DNA from: Bacillota bacterium
GTDB lineage: Bacteria > Bacillota > UBA4882 > UBA10575
DNA: 49,880 nucleotides
Assembly: GCA_029782135.1 (NCBI GenBank)
Contig: JAKOVI010000060.1
Coordinates: forward strand, 1 to 49,880
Direction of reading: 5' to 3'
Shown: in pieces, positions 34,622 through 44,182 of the stretch
Layout: the number at the start of each line of letters is the position of its first letter
Numbering within the stretch: the stretch's first letter is position 1
The notes under the pieces: generated by a model
Databases searched by the model: none
What the model saw: only the letters and a program-made list of their open reading frames with translations
What the model was told of the DNA's origin: nothing
Translations under genes and position numbers: made by a program

Positions 34622-34666
34622 ACCAAGGACGGGCAAAATCCAACAAAGTCCGTTGCCCGCCCTGGT
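34622..34666. repeat. Palindromic stem-loop downstream of araD
   Basis: ACCA-A-GGACGGGCAA (34622-34636) pairs with TTGCCCGCCCTGGT (34653-34666): about 13 pairs with one mismatch and a bulge. No T run follows on either strand; it may stabilise the 3' end of the ara transcript. Confidence 0.55.
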
Positions 34667-34699
34667 AGGAGGAAGGAGGAGCTGAACACCAAATTTTCT

Positions 34700-35395
34700 T
34701 TAGTTATTAATCTGGCCGTAGTAAGCCTTGGGGCCATGTTTACGCAGAAAGTGTTTATCCAGCAAATATTTTGGCAATGGCCGAAGCTTTGGATTGAGCT
34801 GGAGGGAGGCATATGCCATTTTGGCAATCTCCTCCAGGACAACACTGTTATGGACGGCTTCTTTCACGTCCCGGCCCCAGGTGAACGGTGCGTGTCCGGC
34901 GACCAGTACCCCGGGGAGATGGAGATAGTTTAAGTTACGGAAATACTCGATGATGACTTGAGCGGTGTTTTTTTCATACTCGGTGGCGACTTCGTTTTTC
35001 GTCAGGACCCGGACGCAGGGGATAGCGCCGTAAAAATAATCGGCATGGGTGGTCCCCAAACAGGGGATTGCCCGGTTGGCCTGGGCCCAAACGGTGGCGT
35101 GCGGCGAGTGCGTATGGACCACGCCCCCGATCTCCGGGAAACCACGGTAAAGCCCCAAGTGGGTGGGGGTATCCGACGAGGGGCGTAGCTCGCCTTCCAC
35201 GATTTCGCCATCCAAGTTTAAAACAACCATCGAATCAACCGTCAGTTTTTCGTAAGGGACACCACTGGGTTTGATCACGATCAGTCCCTGTTCCCGGTCG
35301 ATCCCGCTGGCATTTCCCCAGGTGTAAATCACCAGTTCGCGATGGTATAACTCCAAGTTGGCCTCTAATACTTGTTCTTTCAGTCTTTTAAGCAT
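34700..35395 (-). CDS. araD: L-ribulose-5-phosphate 4-epimerase
   Basis: A 231-residue class II aldolase-fold zinc enzyme that converts L-ribulose-5-P to D-xylulose-5-P; the length equals the E. coli enzyme. Metal ligands His94 and His96 (VVHTHSPH) and a later His in AGHAPFTWG; also TWGNASG and KPSGVPY for substrate phosphate. ATG 35395 is set by AAGAAGG upstream; GTG 35404 would sit on that site. Last gene of araA-araB-araD, 14 bases after araB. Confidence 0.96.
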   Translation of the reverse strand: MLKRLKEQVLEANLELYHRELVIYTWGNASGIDREQGLIVIKPSGVPYEKLTVDSMVVLNLDGEIVEGELRPSSDTPTHLGLYRGFPEIGGVVHTHSPHATVWAQANRAIPCLGTTHADYFYGAIPCVRVLTKNEVATEYEKNTAQVIIEYFRNLNYLHLPGVLVAGHAPFTWGRDVKEAVHNSVVLEEIAKMAYASLQLNPKLRPLPKYLLDKHFLRKHGPKAYYGQINN

Positions 35396-35409
35396 CCGTG
35401 GCACCTTCT

Positions 35410-37092
35410 TTAGAGCGTTTGCAATTGCCGTTCCAGAATTCTGCCAAGTTCAAGGTATCTTTGGTAAGCTTCTTGATATTTTTGCGCCGCTTCCGGTTGA
35501 GGTGCATAGGTTTTGTCAAACCCGCTCCCCATCCGGGTTTGGGCGTCGCAGACCGAGGAATAAACGCCGGCGGCGACGGCGCCGAACATAGCGGCCCCCA
35601 ACGCGCAGGCCTGTTCGGAACGGGCGACTTTAATCGGCATATTTAAGACATCGGCGGTTACTTGCATCACGAAATCACTCTTTTTCGCAATACCGCCGAT
35701 CGCGATCACTTGGTCGATCGCGATCCCTTCTTCCCGGAAACGTTCGACGATTGCGCGGGCGCCAAACGCGGTTGCTTCCACCAATGCGCGGTAAAACTTC
35801 GGCGCGGTCGTCCCGAGGGTCAGACCGGCGACCGCCCCTTTCAGCGTTTGGTCGGCGTAAGGCGTCCGGCGGCCGTTTAACCAGTCGAGGGCGATCAAGG
35901 TTGTTTCCCCGCTTGGGAGCTGAGCCGCTTCGGCGGCGAGTTTCACCAGGATCTTCGCTTCGATCTTCGCCTGCAGTTTGTCAACCAACTCCGGGTTGAC
36001 GAGCGTGGTCTCGGGTAAGATTGCTTCCAGCGGCCAGCAGAGTAGTTTACGGAACCAAGCGTAAACATCGCCATAGGCGGACTGACCGGCTTCCAGGCCG
36101 ATGTGGCCCGGAATGACCGAGCCGTCTACCTGGCCGCAGATCCCGGCAATCAGTTTGTCACCGATCACTTCGGGGGCGGCAATCATAATATCGCAGGTCG
36201 AGGTGCCCATGATTTTAACCAAGGTCGCTTCGGTGATCTCCGCCCCGACCGCGCCCATATGGGCGTCAAATGCCCCGACGGCAACGGCGATCCCCGGACG
36301 TAAACCCAGCCGCTCCGCCCATTCGGCGGTCAAATGGCCAGCTTTCACATCCGAAGTATATGTTTCTTGATAAAGCCGTTCCCGCCAGCCGGCGAGCAAC
36401 GGGTCAATCCTGGTCAAAAATTCTTCCGGCGGAAGGCCGTTCCATTCCTGATGCCACATTGCTTTATGCCCGGCCGCGCACCGGCTCCGCTTTATGGCGG
36501 CCGGGTCTTGCACGCCGGTTAACAAGGCCGGAATCCAGTCGCAATGTTCAATCCACGAGTAGGCGTGCTCCCGGATCCGGGGATCCTCCCGTAAAACATG
36601 GAGAATTTTCGCCCAGAACCATTCCGAGGAATAGACGCCGCCTTCATACTTGGTATAGTCGACGCCACCCCAGTTTTTCGCGATCTGGTTGATTTCCGCG
36701 GCTTCCCGGACCGCGGTGTGGTCTTTCCAGAGAATGAACATGGCGTTCGGATTCTCACGCTCTTCGTCCCGCAACGCCAAGGGAAGGCCATTGCGATCGA
36801 TGGCGCAGGGGGTGGAACCGGTCGTGTCGACGCCAATCCCGACGACGCGCGCGCCGCTCCCCGCGGGCATTTTGGCCAAGGCGCCTTTGACGGCTGCTTC
36901 CATGCTTTCAATATAGTCCAGGGGATGCTGGCGGAATTGGTTTTTATCCGGATCGCAATATAATCCTTTCGCCCAGCGGGGATAGTACGAGACTTCACTG
37001 GCCATTTCCCGGCCGGTTGATGTTTCAATGATCAAAGCGCGGACTGAATCCGTGCCAAAATCAAGACCCAGAACATATTGTTCATTATCCAT
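35410..37092 (-). CDS. araB: Ribulokinase
   Basis: A 560-residue FGGY kinase that phosphorylates L-ribulose. Signatures: [14 protein letters not shown] at the N-terminus, [30 protein letters not shown] and [14 protein letters not shown] near the C-terminus. Length agrees with E. coli AraB (566). ATG 37092 has AAAGGGGG nine bases upstream; the frame opens earlier at 37128 without such a site. It starts 74 bases after the araA stop. Confidence 0.97.
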   Translation of the reverse strand: MDNEQYVLGLDFGTDSVRALIIETSTGREMASEVSYYPRWAKGLYCDPDKNQFRQHPLDYIESMEAAVKGALAKMPAGSGARVVGIGVDTTGSTPCAIDRNGLPLALRDEERENPNAMFILWKDHTAVREAAEINQIAKNWGGVDYTKYEGGVYSSEWFWAKILHVLREDPRIREHAYSWIEHCDWIPALLTGVQDPAAIKRSRCAAGHKAMWHQEWNGLPPEEFLTRIDPLLAGWRERLYQETYTSDVKAGHLTAEWAERLGLRPGIAVAVGAFDAHMGAVGAEITEATLVKIMGTSTCDIMIAAPEVIGDKLIAGICGQVDGSVIPGHIGLEAGQSAYGDVYAWFRKLLCWPLEAILPETTLVNPELVDKLQAKIEAKILVKLAAEAAQLPSGETTLIALDWLNGRRTPYADQTLKGAVAGLTLGTTAPKFYRALVEATAFGARAIVERFREEGIAIDQVIAIGGIAKKSDFVMQVTADVLNMPIKVARSEQACALGAAMFGAVAAGVYSSVCDAQTRMGSGFDKTYAPQPEAAQKYQEAYQRYLELGRILERQLQTL

Positions 37093-37166
37093 CACACAGA
37101 ACCCCCTTTGAACTAAGATTGACAACACTTGTTCTCAATTCAGAGACCAGGCTCAGGATCAGCCGG

Positions 37167-38678
37167 TTAGTCCCTGATCCCTTGGGCCAGGTGATAATAG
37201 ACTTCGTTCCAGCGGAGTTCTTTTTTGAAGGCGTTTATTTGCGTCGCTTCATCGATCAGCAGGTACTCGAGTCCGGCGATCTCCGCGAAATCCTCCAAGT
37301 GCTCTTTGGTCAGCGCCTGGCTGAATCCGGTGTGATGGGCACCTCCGGCAAGGATCCAAGCCTCGGCTGCTGTTTTCAAGTTGGGGAGCGGTGTCCAAAG
37401 GGCGCGGGCGACCGGAAGTTTGGGCAGATCCTGTTCGGGCGTGGTCACCTCGACCTCGTTAACCAACAAACGGAAACGGTTGCCGAGATCAATGATTGAC
37501 GCGTTCAGTGCCCGTCCGGCCGGTACATTAAAGACCAAACGCACCGGGTCCGCCTTGCCCCCGATCCCAAGCGGGTGGATCTCCAGGGAAGGTTGACCGT
37601 CGGCAATTGATTCGCAAACCTCGAGCATATGAGCACCTAAGACTTTCATCCGTCCTTCCTGGAGATGGTAAGTGTAGTCCTCCATAAAAGAGGTTCCGCC
37701 TTTCAGTCCATAAGCCATCACTTTCATTGCCCGGACCAGGGCGGCGGTTTTCCAGTCACCCTCGGCGCCAAAGCCGTAACCGGCAGCCATTAAACGTTGG
37801 ACCGCCAGTCCCGGTAGCTGGATTAGGCCGTGTAAGTCTTCAAAAGTGGTCGTAAATCCTTTGAACCCGCCGGTTTCCAAAAATTTTTTCAAGCCCAGTT
37901 CAATGCGGGCCGCTTCTTCCAGGGAGTTTCTTAGCGCACCGCCGGCGGCCAGTTCTTTTTGGACCCGGTATTTTTGCTCGTATTCAGCGACCAGATCCCG
38001 GATCGCGTTGGGCGGAATACTGTTGATCACAGCAACCAGATCGCCCACGCCATAACCGTTCACCGAATACCCCAGCCGGATCTGGGCGGCGACTTTGTCA
38101 CCTTCGGTGACTGCCACCTCCCGCATGTTATCGCCAAACCGGACGAATTTCGCACCTTGCAGGTCATTCCAGGCGAGCGCCGCCCTGATCCAGGCTGCCA
38201 ACCGGTCGATGATCTCTTCATCCTGCCAGAAACCGACGATCACCTTACGGGCTTTCCGCAACCGGGCACCGATAAAACCAAACTCCCGGTCACCATGGGC
38301 TGACTGGTTCAGGTTCATAAAGTCCATGTCAATCTCCGACCAGGGAATCTCCCGGTTAAACTGGGTATGAAGATGAGCCAAGGGCTTCGACAATACCTTT
38401 AAGCCGGCGATCCACATTTTGGCCGGGGAGAAAGTATGCATCCAGGCAATAAGACCGATACAGTTGGGAGCGGAATTGGCTTCAATGCAGAGATTGAAGA
38501 TCGCGTCAGGGGTTGTCAAGACCGGTTTCGGAACAACCTTTACCGGAATTTTTGGGTTCCCGGACAAGGAATCTGCGATAACCTTCGAATCTTCGGCTAC
38601 CTGGCGGAGGGTCTCCTCGCCGTAAAGGTGTTGGCTTCCCGTCACAAACCATACTTCTTTTTCCTCGATATTAATCAT
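37167..38678 (-). CDS. araA: L-arabinose isomerase
   Basis: A 503-residue isomerase converting L-arabinose to L-ribulose, a Mn-dependent homohexamer in other bacteria. Family markers: [15 protein letters not shown] at the N-terminus, the metal-site segments [11 protein letters not shown] and SFMEDYTYH, and GGAHHTGFS. Full length (E. coli 500). ATG 38678 follows AAAGGGG. First gene of the operon; a promoter can be drawn 22 bases upstream. Confidence 0.98.
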   Translation of the reverse strand: MINIEEKEVWFVTGSQHLYGEETLRQVAEDSKVIADSLSGNPKIPVKVVPKPVLTTPDAIFNLCIEANSAPNCIGLIAWMHTFSPAKMWIAGLKVLSKPLAHLHTQFNREIPWSEIDMDFMNLNQSAHGDREFGFIGARLRKARKVIVGFWQDEEIIDRLAAWIRAALAWNDLQGAKFVRFGDNMREVAVTEGDKVAAQIRLGYSVNGYGVGDLVAVINSIPPNAIRDLVAEYEQKYRVQKELAAGGALRNSLEEAARIELGLKKFLETGGFKGFTTTFEDLHGLIQLPGLAVQRLMAAGYGFGAEGDWKTAALVRAMKVMAYGLKGGTSFMEDYTYHLQEGRMKVLGAHMLEVCESIADGQPSLEIHPLGIGGKADPVRLVFNVPAGRALNASIIDLGNRFRLLVNEVEVTTPEQDLPKLPVARALWTPLPNLKTAAEAWILAGGAHHTGFSQALTKEHLEDFAEIAGLEYLLIDEATQINAFKKELRWNEVYYHLAQGIRD

Positions 38679-38700
38679 GGCAATCCCCTTTCTTTGTTAA

Positions 38701-38728
38701 ATAATAAATGAACTACTAAATGAACCAA
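38701..38728 (-). promoter_or_regulatory. Probable araA promoter with AAATGAAC direct repeat
   Basis: On the minus strand TTGGTT (38723-38728), 16-base spacer, TATTAT (38701-38706), close to the araA ribosome site. On the plus strand AAATGAAC occurs twice, 12 bases apart, across the spacer; a regulator site is possible. Confidence 0.5.
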
Positions 38729-38810
38729 GCCTCTTTGTTTTTACCTTATTCATTCATCCGGTGTCTTTAGAACATTTCTGAAGCACTGACTTGGTAACGG
38801 TTTTCACAAA

Positions 38811-38835
38811 ATAAAAAACCTGTATTCACAGGTTT
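38811..38835 (-). terminator. Minus-strand terminator upstream of araA
   Basis: AAACCTGT / ACAGGTTT 8-bp stem with a 4-base loop; on the minus strand it is followed by TTTATTTT. It lies before, not after, an operon, so it could attenuate a longer araA leader or stop an upstream transcript. Confidence 0.6.
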
Positions 38836-39133
38836 ATAATAATTGACCCCTTCTCTGCATTCAACTTGATAATCTTTTTTTTTAATGTAATTTTTTTGAT
38901 CTCCGGCGGCCGGATTAGTTCCTAAATTAATAAATGGCATATCAATTTGCATCTTGTCTTCCGGCGTTAAGAAAGGCCAGCCAAGGCGGTTCGCCGGATT
39001 AACGGATGGCATAAACAGCTAATTGCGGCATAAAGATTGATCGGAGAAATGCCCGTGCTTATTAAGCTCCGTTCGTGTGGTTGTCTGTTCTGTCAAAAAA
39101 TATCTTAGCATAATCAAAAAAACTCTATTCTTT

Positions 39134-39161
39134 TTGCCCGGTCCATTTTTTATATTAATAA
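39134..39161 (+). promoter_or_regulatory. Possible promoter of the sugar transporter operon
   Basis: TTGCCC (39134-39139), 16-base spacer, TAATAA (39156-39161). The leader to the first gene would be about 150 bases. Confidence 0.4.
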
Positions 39162-39177
39162 CAGATTAACAAGGAGA

Positions 39178-39196
39178 GGCAACCGCGCGGTTTGCC
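39178..39196 (+). promoter_or_regulatory. Operator-like palindrome
   Basis: GGCAACCGCGCGGTTTGCC: arms GGCAACCG and CGGTTTGCC differ by one inserted base. It lies just downstream of the predicted start, where a repressor such as a LacI- or AraR-type sugar regulator would bind. Confidence 0.45.
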
Positions 39197-39318
39197 AAGG
39201 CAGCTTGATATAAATCTTAGGAAAAAGGGGGTATTTGCAGGCCAGAGCAACGAAACGCGAAAAGTAATTTTTGGGCTGGGTTACCTTGTTTCAGTCAAAA
39301 ATCTAAGGAGGTTTCGTG

Positions 39319-40305
39319 ATGAAAAAGTTTGGGTTGTTACTGTTAGTGGCTGTTTTAGTTTTGTCTGTCGCGTGCGGTTTGGCATTGGCAGCTCCGCAAA
39401 AACTGATTAAAGTCGGGATTGTCAATTTACCGCCGGAAGAATCGGGTTACCGTCAGGCCAATGTGGAAGACATGAACAAGGTCTTCTCACGGGAAAACGG
39501 CTATGACGCGAAACAGACCAACACCGCCGACAACAGCGAGCAGATCGCCGCGGCGAGAGGGTACATTCGTGATGGCGTTGACTATCTCCTGATCTCGGCC
39601 GCCAACGCCACTGGATGGGACGATGTCCTGCAGTCGGCCAAAAGAGCGGGTGTCAAGGTCATTCTTTTTGACCGGCTCATTGATACGGATCCTTCGAACT
39701 ATGAGGCCGCACTTGTTTCCGATATGCATTATGAAGGTCAATTGGCAACCGACTGGGTGTTGAATAATGTGCCGAAACCGATCAAACTGGTCCTGATCCG
39801 TGGTCAACTGGGGAGCGCTGCTGAGATCGGGCGGAGCGCTCCGGTTCTCAAAGCGGCCCAGGAAGGCAAGCTGGAGATCGTGGCCGATGGGACCGGCGGA
39901 GACACCTGGAGCCTCGAGGAAGCCCGGAAAGTGGTCGAAGCCGCAATTGCCGCCGGGAAAGATTTCAATGTCATCTACGCGCAGAACGACGGTATGGCGC
40001 AAGGTGCTGTCCAGGCGCTCGAAGCGGCCGGGATCAGCCATGGGAAGAACGGCAAGGTTAAGATTATCGGCTTTGACTTTAACCGTTTTGCCCTCCGGAA
40101 CGTCCAGGCCGGTTACTGGGATGCCGATGTCCAGTGTAATCCGCGGCAAGCCAGCCAGATAGACCAGTGGATTAAGAGTGGTAACATTCCCAAGGGAATC
40201 GTTTATCAACAGGAATTAATCTTAACGACGGACACGATCACTGACGAACATATCGAAAAATATGGGATCAATGCTGATCCGGGCAAAGGTGTAATCACAA
40301 GGTAG
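39319..40305 (+). CDS. Sugar ABC transporter substrate-binding protein (YtfQ/AraU-like)
   Basis: A 328-residue type I periplasmic binding protein. Signal sequence about 1-25; cleavage after ALA is likely, and a Cys in SVACG could instead be a poor lipobox. The body matches YtfQ-type pentose/galactofuranose binders (VGIVNLPPEESGYRQAN, AQNDGMAQGAVQALEAAG). With the following ATPase and two different permeases it forms the YtfQRT-YjfF/AraUVWZ class; next to araABD, L-arabinose, perhaps its furanose form, is the likeliest ligand. ATG 39319 with AAGGAGG seven bases upstream. Confidence 0.92.
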   Translation: MKKFGLLLLVAVLVLSVACGLALAAPQKLIKVGIVNLPPEESGYRQANVEDMNKVFSRENGYDAKQTNTADNSEQIAAARGYIRDGVDYLLISAANATGWDDVLQSAKRAGVKVILFDRLIDTDPSNYEAALVSDMHYEGQLATDWVLNNVPKPIKLVLIRGQLGSAAEIGRSAPVLKAAQEGKLEIVADGTGGDTWSLEEARKVVEAAIAAGKDFNVIYAQNDGMAQGAVQALEAAGISHGKNGKVKIIGFDFNRFALRNVQAGYWDADVQCNPRQASQIDQWIKSGNIPKGIVYQQELILTTDTITDEHIEKYGINADPGKGVITR

Positions 40306-40322
40306 TTTTTCCTCATCGTTCA

Positions 40323-40364
40323 GGCAGTGCGGGGTCCGGATCTAATCCGGCCCACCGCACTGCC
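40323..40364 (+). repeat. Intercistronic stem-loop after the binding-protein gene
   Basis: GGCAGTGCGG (40323-40332) pairs perfectly with CCGCACTGCC (40355-40364), and CCGGAT with ATCCGG inside. No T run follows. Such hairpins often protect the upstream message so the binding protein is made in excess over the membrane parts. Confidence 0.75.
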
Positions 40365-40399
40365 GTTAATTTATGCGCTACCGGTAAGGAGGTCTTTGC

Positions 40400-41902
40400 T
40401 TGCTGTCAGAAATTATCCTTAAAATGGAGGGGATCAGCAAATCCTTTCCAGGGGTCAGAGCTCTACATAATGTCGATTTCACACTCCGAAGAGGCGAAAT
40501 CCATGCCCTGATGGGCGAAAATGGAGCGGGCAAGTCCACCCTGATCAAGATTATCACCGGTGTTTATGAAAAAGATGCCGGCCAGATTACGATCGAGGGA
40601 AGGCCGGTTCAGTTTAAATCACCCCAGGATGCACAGAACATGGGGATCGGTACGGTCTTCCAGGAGATTGCGCTGTGCCCCAATTTAACCGTGGCCGAGA
40701 ATATGTTTATCGGCCGCAGCCGGAGCAATTTTGTTAAGTGGAAACAGATGAACGCCAAGGCGGCAGAGATGCTCAAATCCCTCGGGATCCCAGCGAGTCC
40801 GACCCAAGAACTCGCCAGCTGTTCAATTGCCGTCCAGCAGATGATCGCGATTGCCCGCGCGGTCGATATGGACTGCAAGATTCTCATCCTGGACGAGCCG
40901 ACGTCTTCGCTGGACGAAGATGAGGTGCAGAAACTCTTTGCCCTCATGCGTGAACTGAAAGCGCGGGGTGTCGGGATCATCTTCATTACCCACTTTATTG
41001 ATCAAGTCTACGAGATCAGCGACCGGATTACAGTGCTCCGCAACGGTGAATTAATCGGCGAATACGAAACAGCGGCGCTTCCCCAAATCGAACTGATCTC
41101 GAAGATGATGGGGAAGGCGCTAAGTGATGTCACGGCAATGAAAAAACACGAACCGCCGAAGGCGGAGAATAGTGTACCGATCTTCGAGGCGAAGGAACTT
41201 TCGAGCGCCGCCGGGGTCAAGCCCTTTAATTTTGCGATCCAAAAAGGCGAGGTGAACGGGTTTGCCGGGCTGCTCGGCTCGGGGCGCAGTGAAAGTGTGC
41301 GAGCCATTTTCGCCGCCGACAAGGTGACCGGCGGTGAAGTCAAAATCAATGGCAAGCGTGTGAAGATTAAGACGCCCCTGGACGCTATGAAACAGGGAAT
41401 CGGCTATCTGCCGGAGGACCGCAAGGGCGACGGGATCATCGACGAGCTTTCCGTGCGTGACAATATTATCCTTGCCTTGCAGGTCATGAAAGGCTTTTTC
41501 AAGCCCCTCTCGTGGAAACAGACGGAGGAATTTGCCCACCAGTTTGTCGAGAAACTGGAGATTAAAACTCCGTCCCTCAACACGCCAATTAAATCGCTTT
41601 CCGGCGGCAATCAGCAGAAGGTAATTCTAGCCCGCTGGCTGCTCACCCACCCCATGTACCTGATTCTCGATGAACCGACGCGGGGCATCGATGTCGGCAC
41701 CAAGGTGGAGATCCAAAAACTTGTGCTCAAACTTGCGGAAGAAGGAATGAGCCTGACCTTCATCTCATCCGAAATTGACGAAATGCTGCGCGTCTGTTCA
41801 CGACTGATTGTGATGAAGGACCGGGAAATCATCGGCGAACTCAGTGGCATGAATTTGACGGAACAAGATGTGATGCACATGATTGCGCAGGGAGGTAAAT
41901 GA
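40400..41902 (+). CDS. Sugar ABC transporter ATP-binding protein (tandem ATPase)
   Basis: A 500-residue protein with two ABC domains. The first has Walker A GENGAGKST (39-47) and Walker B ILILDEPTSSLD. The second has the degenerate P-loop GLLGSGRSE usual in this class, the signature LSGGNQQKV and YLILDEPTRGID. It energises the two permeases. TTG 40400 is supported by TAAGGAGG seven bases upstream. YtfR-like by context. Confidence 0.95.
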   Translation: MLSEIILKMEGISKSFPGVRALHNVDFTLRRGEIHALMGENGAGKSTLIKIITGVYEKDAGQITIEGRPVQFKSPQDAQNMGIGTVFQEIALCPNLTVAENMFIGRSRSNFVKWKQMNAKAAEMLKSLGIPASPTQELASCSIAVQQMIAIARAVDMDCKILILDEPTSSLDEDEVQKLFALMRELKARGVGIIFITHFIDQVYEISDRITVLRNGELIGEYETAALPQIELISKMMGKALSDVTAMKKHEPPKAENSVPIFEAKELSSAAGVKPFNFAIQKGEVNGFAGLLGSGRSESVRAIFAADKVTGGEVKINGKRVKIKTPLDAMKQGIGYLPEDRKGDGIIDELSVRDNIILALQVMKGFFKPLSWKQTEEFAHQFVEKLEIKTPSLNTPIKSLSGGNQQKVILARWLLTHPMYLILDEPTRGIDVGTKVEIQKLVLKLAEEGMSLTFISSEIDEMLRVCSRLIVMKDREIIGELSGMNLTEQDVMHMIAQGGK

Positions 41903-41903
41903 T

Positions 41904-43022
41904 ATGCCAAGGATAAAAGCACACTTTGATCGCTTGTCCCATCTCTTCCTTCCCCTCTCTGTCCTGGTGATCTTAATTGTCATTAATTTAATTAAGGGCG
42001 CTGATTACTTCAGGATTACCATGGTCAACGGGGCCTTTTACGGGAACATCCCGAATATCCTTTTCGGCGCTTCGGAGTTGGTAATACTGGCGATCGGGAT
42101 GACCCTGGTGACGGCGGCTTCCCGCGGACAGGATATCAGCATCGGGGAGATTGGCGCGATTGCTTCCGCCATTTTTGTCCAGTATGTCTTGCGTGCCGGC
42201 AGTGCGGTCACCTTATGGACCATCCTGGCAGGTTTCCTCATCAGCTGCGTGGCCGGACTCCTGATCGGCGCCTTCAACGGCACCCTGGTTTCCTTCTTCA
42301 GGGTCCAGCCGATGGTGGCGACCCTCATTCTCTTTTTGGGCGGCCGGTCGATCGCCTTTATTATTGACGGAAAAGTATCGCCGATCCTGGCGAACGAGAT
42401 CTCGAACCAGATCGGGACCGTCATCCCGGGCGTGCCCATTCAGACGCCGATCATCCTGACTGCCGTCTTCATCGCCGTTGTCGTCGTGGTCCTCAAGACC
42501 ACAAACCTCCGGCTCTATGTGGAGGCGGTGGGGATCAACCCAAACGCGGCCCGCTTGAACGGGATCGACCCGAAGAAGATTATCTTCCTGACCTTTTTGA
42601 TCATGGGCGTCTGTTCGGCGGTCGCCGGCTTCATTGCCGTGAACAAGGCGGGGCGCCATGATAGTGTCAATCTGCTCAAGTTTATCATGATGGACGCGAT
42701 CCTCGCCGTTGCTTTAGGCGGGAATTCGCTGGGCGGCGGGAAGTTCAGCATTACCGGTTCGATTATCGGCGCGTACACCATCGAGATCCTGAACAGGACT
42801 CTGCTCCGGCTGGAAGTAAACCCTGAGGCGATTAAGGCCTTTAAGGCAGTCTTCATTATCATTCTCATGGTCATTGCCTCGCCGGTGGTGAGGGCTTTTG
42901 TCAGGAAAGTTGTAGATAAGGCGAAAACGATCGTCGCCGCTAACTCTGTGCGTAAGACTGTGGGTCTAAACAAGGCAGTGTTTTTCATAACGGACAGTTC
43001 TGCCGGGAAAAAGGAGGAGTAG
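41904..43022 (+). CDS. Sugar ABC transporter permease 1 (YtfT-like)
   Basis: A 372-residue permease of the ribose/xylose/arabinose branch with about 8-10 hydrophobic segments. Typical stretches are LVTAASRGQDISIGEIGAI (the family's GGIDLSVG position), MVATLILFLGGRSIAF and VEAVGINPNAARLNGI. ATG 41904 has GGGAGG eight bases upstream, overlapping the end of the ATPase gene. The C-terminal ~50 residues are basic and look cytoplasmic. Confidence 0.93.
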   Translation: MPRIKAHFDRLSHLFLPLSVLVILIVINLIKGADYFRITMVNGAFYGNIPNILFGASELVILAIGMTLVTAASRGQDISIGEIGAIASAIFVQYVLRAGSAVTLWTILAGFLISCVAGLLIGAFNGTLVSFFRVQPMVATLILFLGGRSIAFIIDGKVSPILANEISNQIGTVIPGVPIQTPIILTAVFIAVVVVVLKTTNLRLYVEAVGINPNAARLNGIDPKKIIFLTFLIMGVCSAVAGFIAVNKAGRHDSVNLLKFIMMDAILAVALGGNSLGGGKFSITGSIIGAYTIEILNRTLLRLEVNPEAIKAFKAVFIIILMVIASPVVRAFVRKVVDKAKTIVAANSVRKTVGLNKAVFFITDSSAGKKEE

Positions 43023-43023
43023 A

Positions 43024-44124
43024 ATGGAAGCGCTGAGCACAACCAAACAGAGATCGAGAATATCGAATTCGACCCTTCTTTTTATCATTGCCGGGATTAT
43101 CTTTTTCCTGATGTACGGGTTTGCCCTGATCAGTTTTCCGGGCAGTTTTATGCAGTTTCAGACCTTCTTTGACTTGTTCAACTTTAACGCGGCCCTTTTT
43201 ATTGTTACTCTTGGGATGTGCATCGTGATGATTGCCGGCGGGATCGATATTTCCGTCGGCGCGGTCTGCGGCCTGGTCACCATGGCTTGTGCGATGTTGC
43301 TGCAATCGGGAGCGGGGAACGTTTGGGAAGCCTTGCTGCTGGCCTTGGGGATCGGTCTTGCGTTCGGGCTCATGCATGGCTATCTCATTGCCTATCTTGA
43401 AATCCAGCCCTTTATCATCACGCTGGCCGGGATGTTCTTGGCGCAGGGGTTGCTGACGACCCTGCATAAAGATCCGCTCAATGTAACCAAACCGGCTTTT
43501 GTTGCCTTGCGGAATTTTACCATCGAGATTCCTTGGCTCGGGACCGTAAACAGGCTGGGTGTTTTCATCCCGTGTGAAATCAAACCGGGCGTCTTCGTCG
43601 TCCTGGTCCTGGTGATTCTCTACGCCGTCCTCATGAAGTGGTCGCGTTTCGGACGCAATGTCTATGCGGTTGGCGGCAATATTCAGAGCGCCCGGATGCT
43701 TGGGATTAACGTCAAGAAAACGCTCTTCCTTTCCTATGTGATCTGCGGATTGACCGCCGGGATCGGGGGATTTGTCTTCCTGATGACCACAGGCGCCGGT
43801 AATATCGGAAACGGGGCATTGTTCGAAATCAAAGCAATTGCTGCGAATGTGATGGGCGGTATTCTACTCAACGGCGGCGTGGGGAACTTGCTGGGCGCGC
43901 CAATCGGGACGTTGACCCTGCTGACCATCAATGAGCTGATCCGGGCGGCGGGTGTCCAATCGAACCTGCAAGCGATCGTCAGCGGGCTCTTGCTGTATCT
44001 CTTCATTGTCCTGCAAAGCATCGTCATGTCGTTACGGAGCGGGAGGAAATTCCGACTTACGCTCCCTCCTTGGCTGAAACCGCACCGGTTGCCGGAAGAG
44101 AAAGAGGCCGGGAACCAAGGTTGA
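43024..44124 (+). CDS. Sugar ABC transporter permease 2 (YjfF-like)
   Basis: A 366-residue second permease with the canonical MIAGGIDISVGAVCGLVTMA motif, FIITLAGMFLAQGL and YAVGGNIQSARMLGI. It starts one base after the preceding stop, with AAGGAGG in front. Two distinct permeases with one tandem ATPase is the hallmark of the YtfQRT-YjfF layout. A charged cytoplasmic tail follows the last membrane segment. Confidence 0.93.
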   Translation: MEALSTTKQRSRISNSTLLFIIAGIIFFLMYGFALISFPGSFMQFQTFFDLFNFNAALFIVTLGMCIVMIAGGIDISVGAVCGLVTMACAMLLQSGAGNVWEALLLALGIGLAFGLMHGYLIAYLEIQPFIITLAGMFLAQGLLTTLHKDPLNVTKPAFVALRNFTIEIPWLGTVNRLGVFIPCEIKPGVFVVLVLVILYAVLMKWSRFGRNVYAVGGNIQSARMLGINVKKTLFLSYVICGLTAGIGGFVFLMTTGAGNIGNGALFEIKAIAANVMGGILLNGGVGNLLGAPIGTLTLLTINELIRAAGVQSNLQAIVSGLLLYLFIVLQSIVMSLRSGRKFRLTLPPWLKPHRLPEEKEAGNQG

Positions 44125-44182
44125 CGGAAAGAGCTTTGGGGTGCGGATCAGAAACTAAGCAATTTTATACAGGTGAATTGTG

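Larger units (their letters stand above)
38736..39303. other. Divergent ara control region
   Basis: The 640 bases between araA and the sugar-binding protein gene hold the minus-strand terminator at 38811-38835, AT-rich sequence, a palindrome at 39178-39196 and promoter-like boxes at 39134-39161. An 81-codon minus-strand frame (38767-39012) is open but has no ribosome site and contains the terminator near its end, so I do not call it a gene. No regulator gene is present here. Confidence 0.6.

Noticed and set aside
38791-38807. Catabolite-responsive element (TGGTAACGGTTTTCA) upstream of araA
   Set aside because: It has one base too many between the CG centre and the CA end, so it does not fit the consensus.
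38767-39012. Small 81-codon gene on the minus strand
   Set aside because: No ribosome site, no recognisable family, and the 3' part encodes a terminator hairpin.
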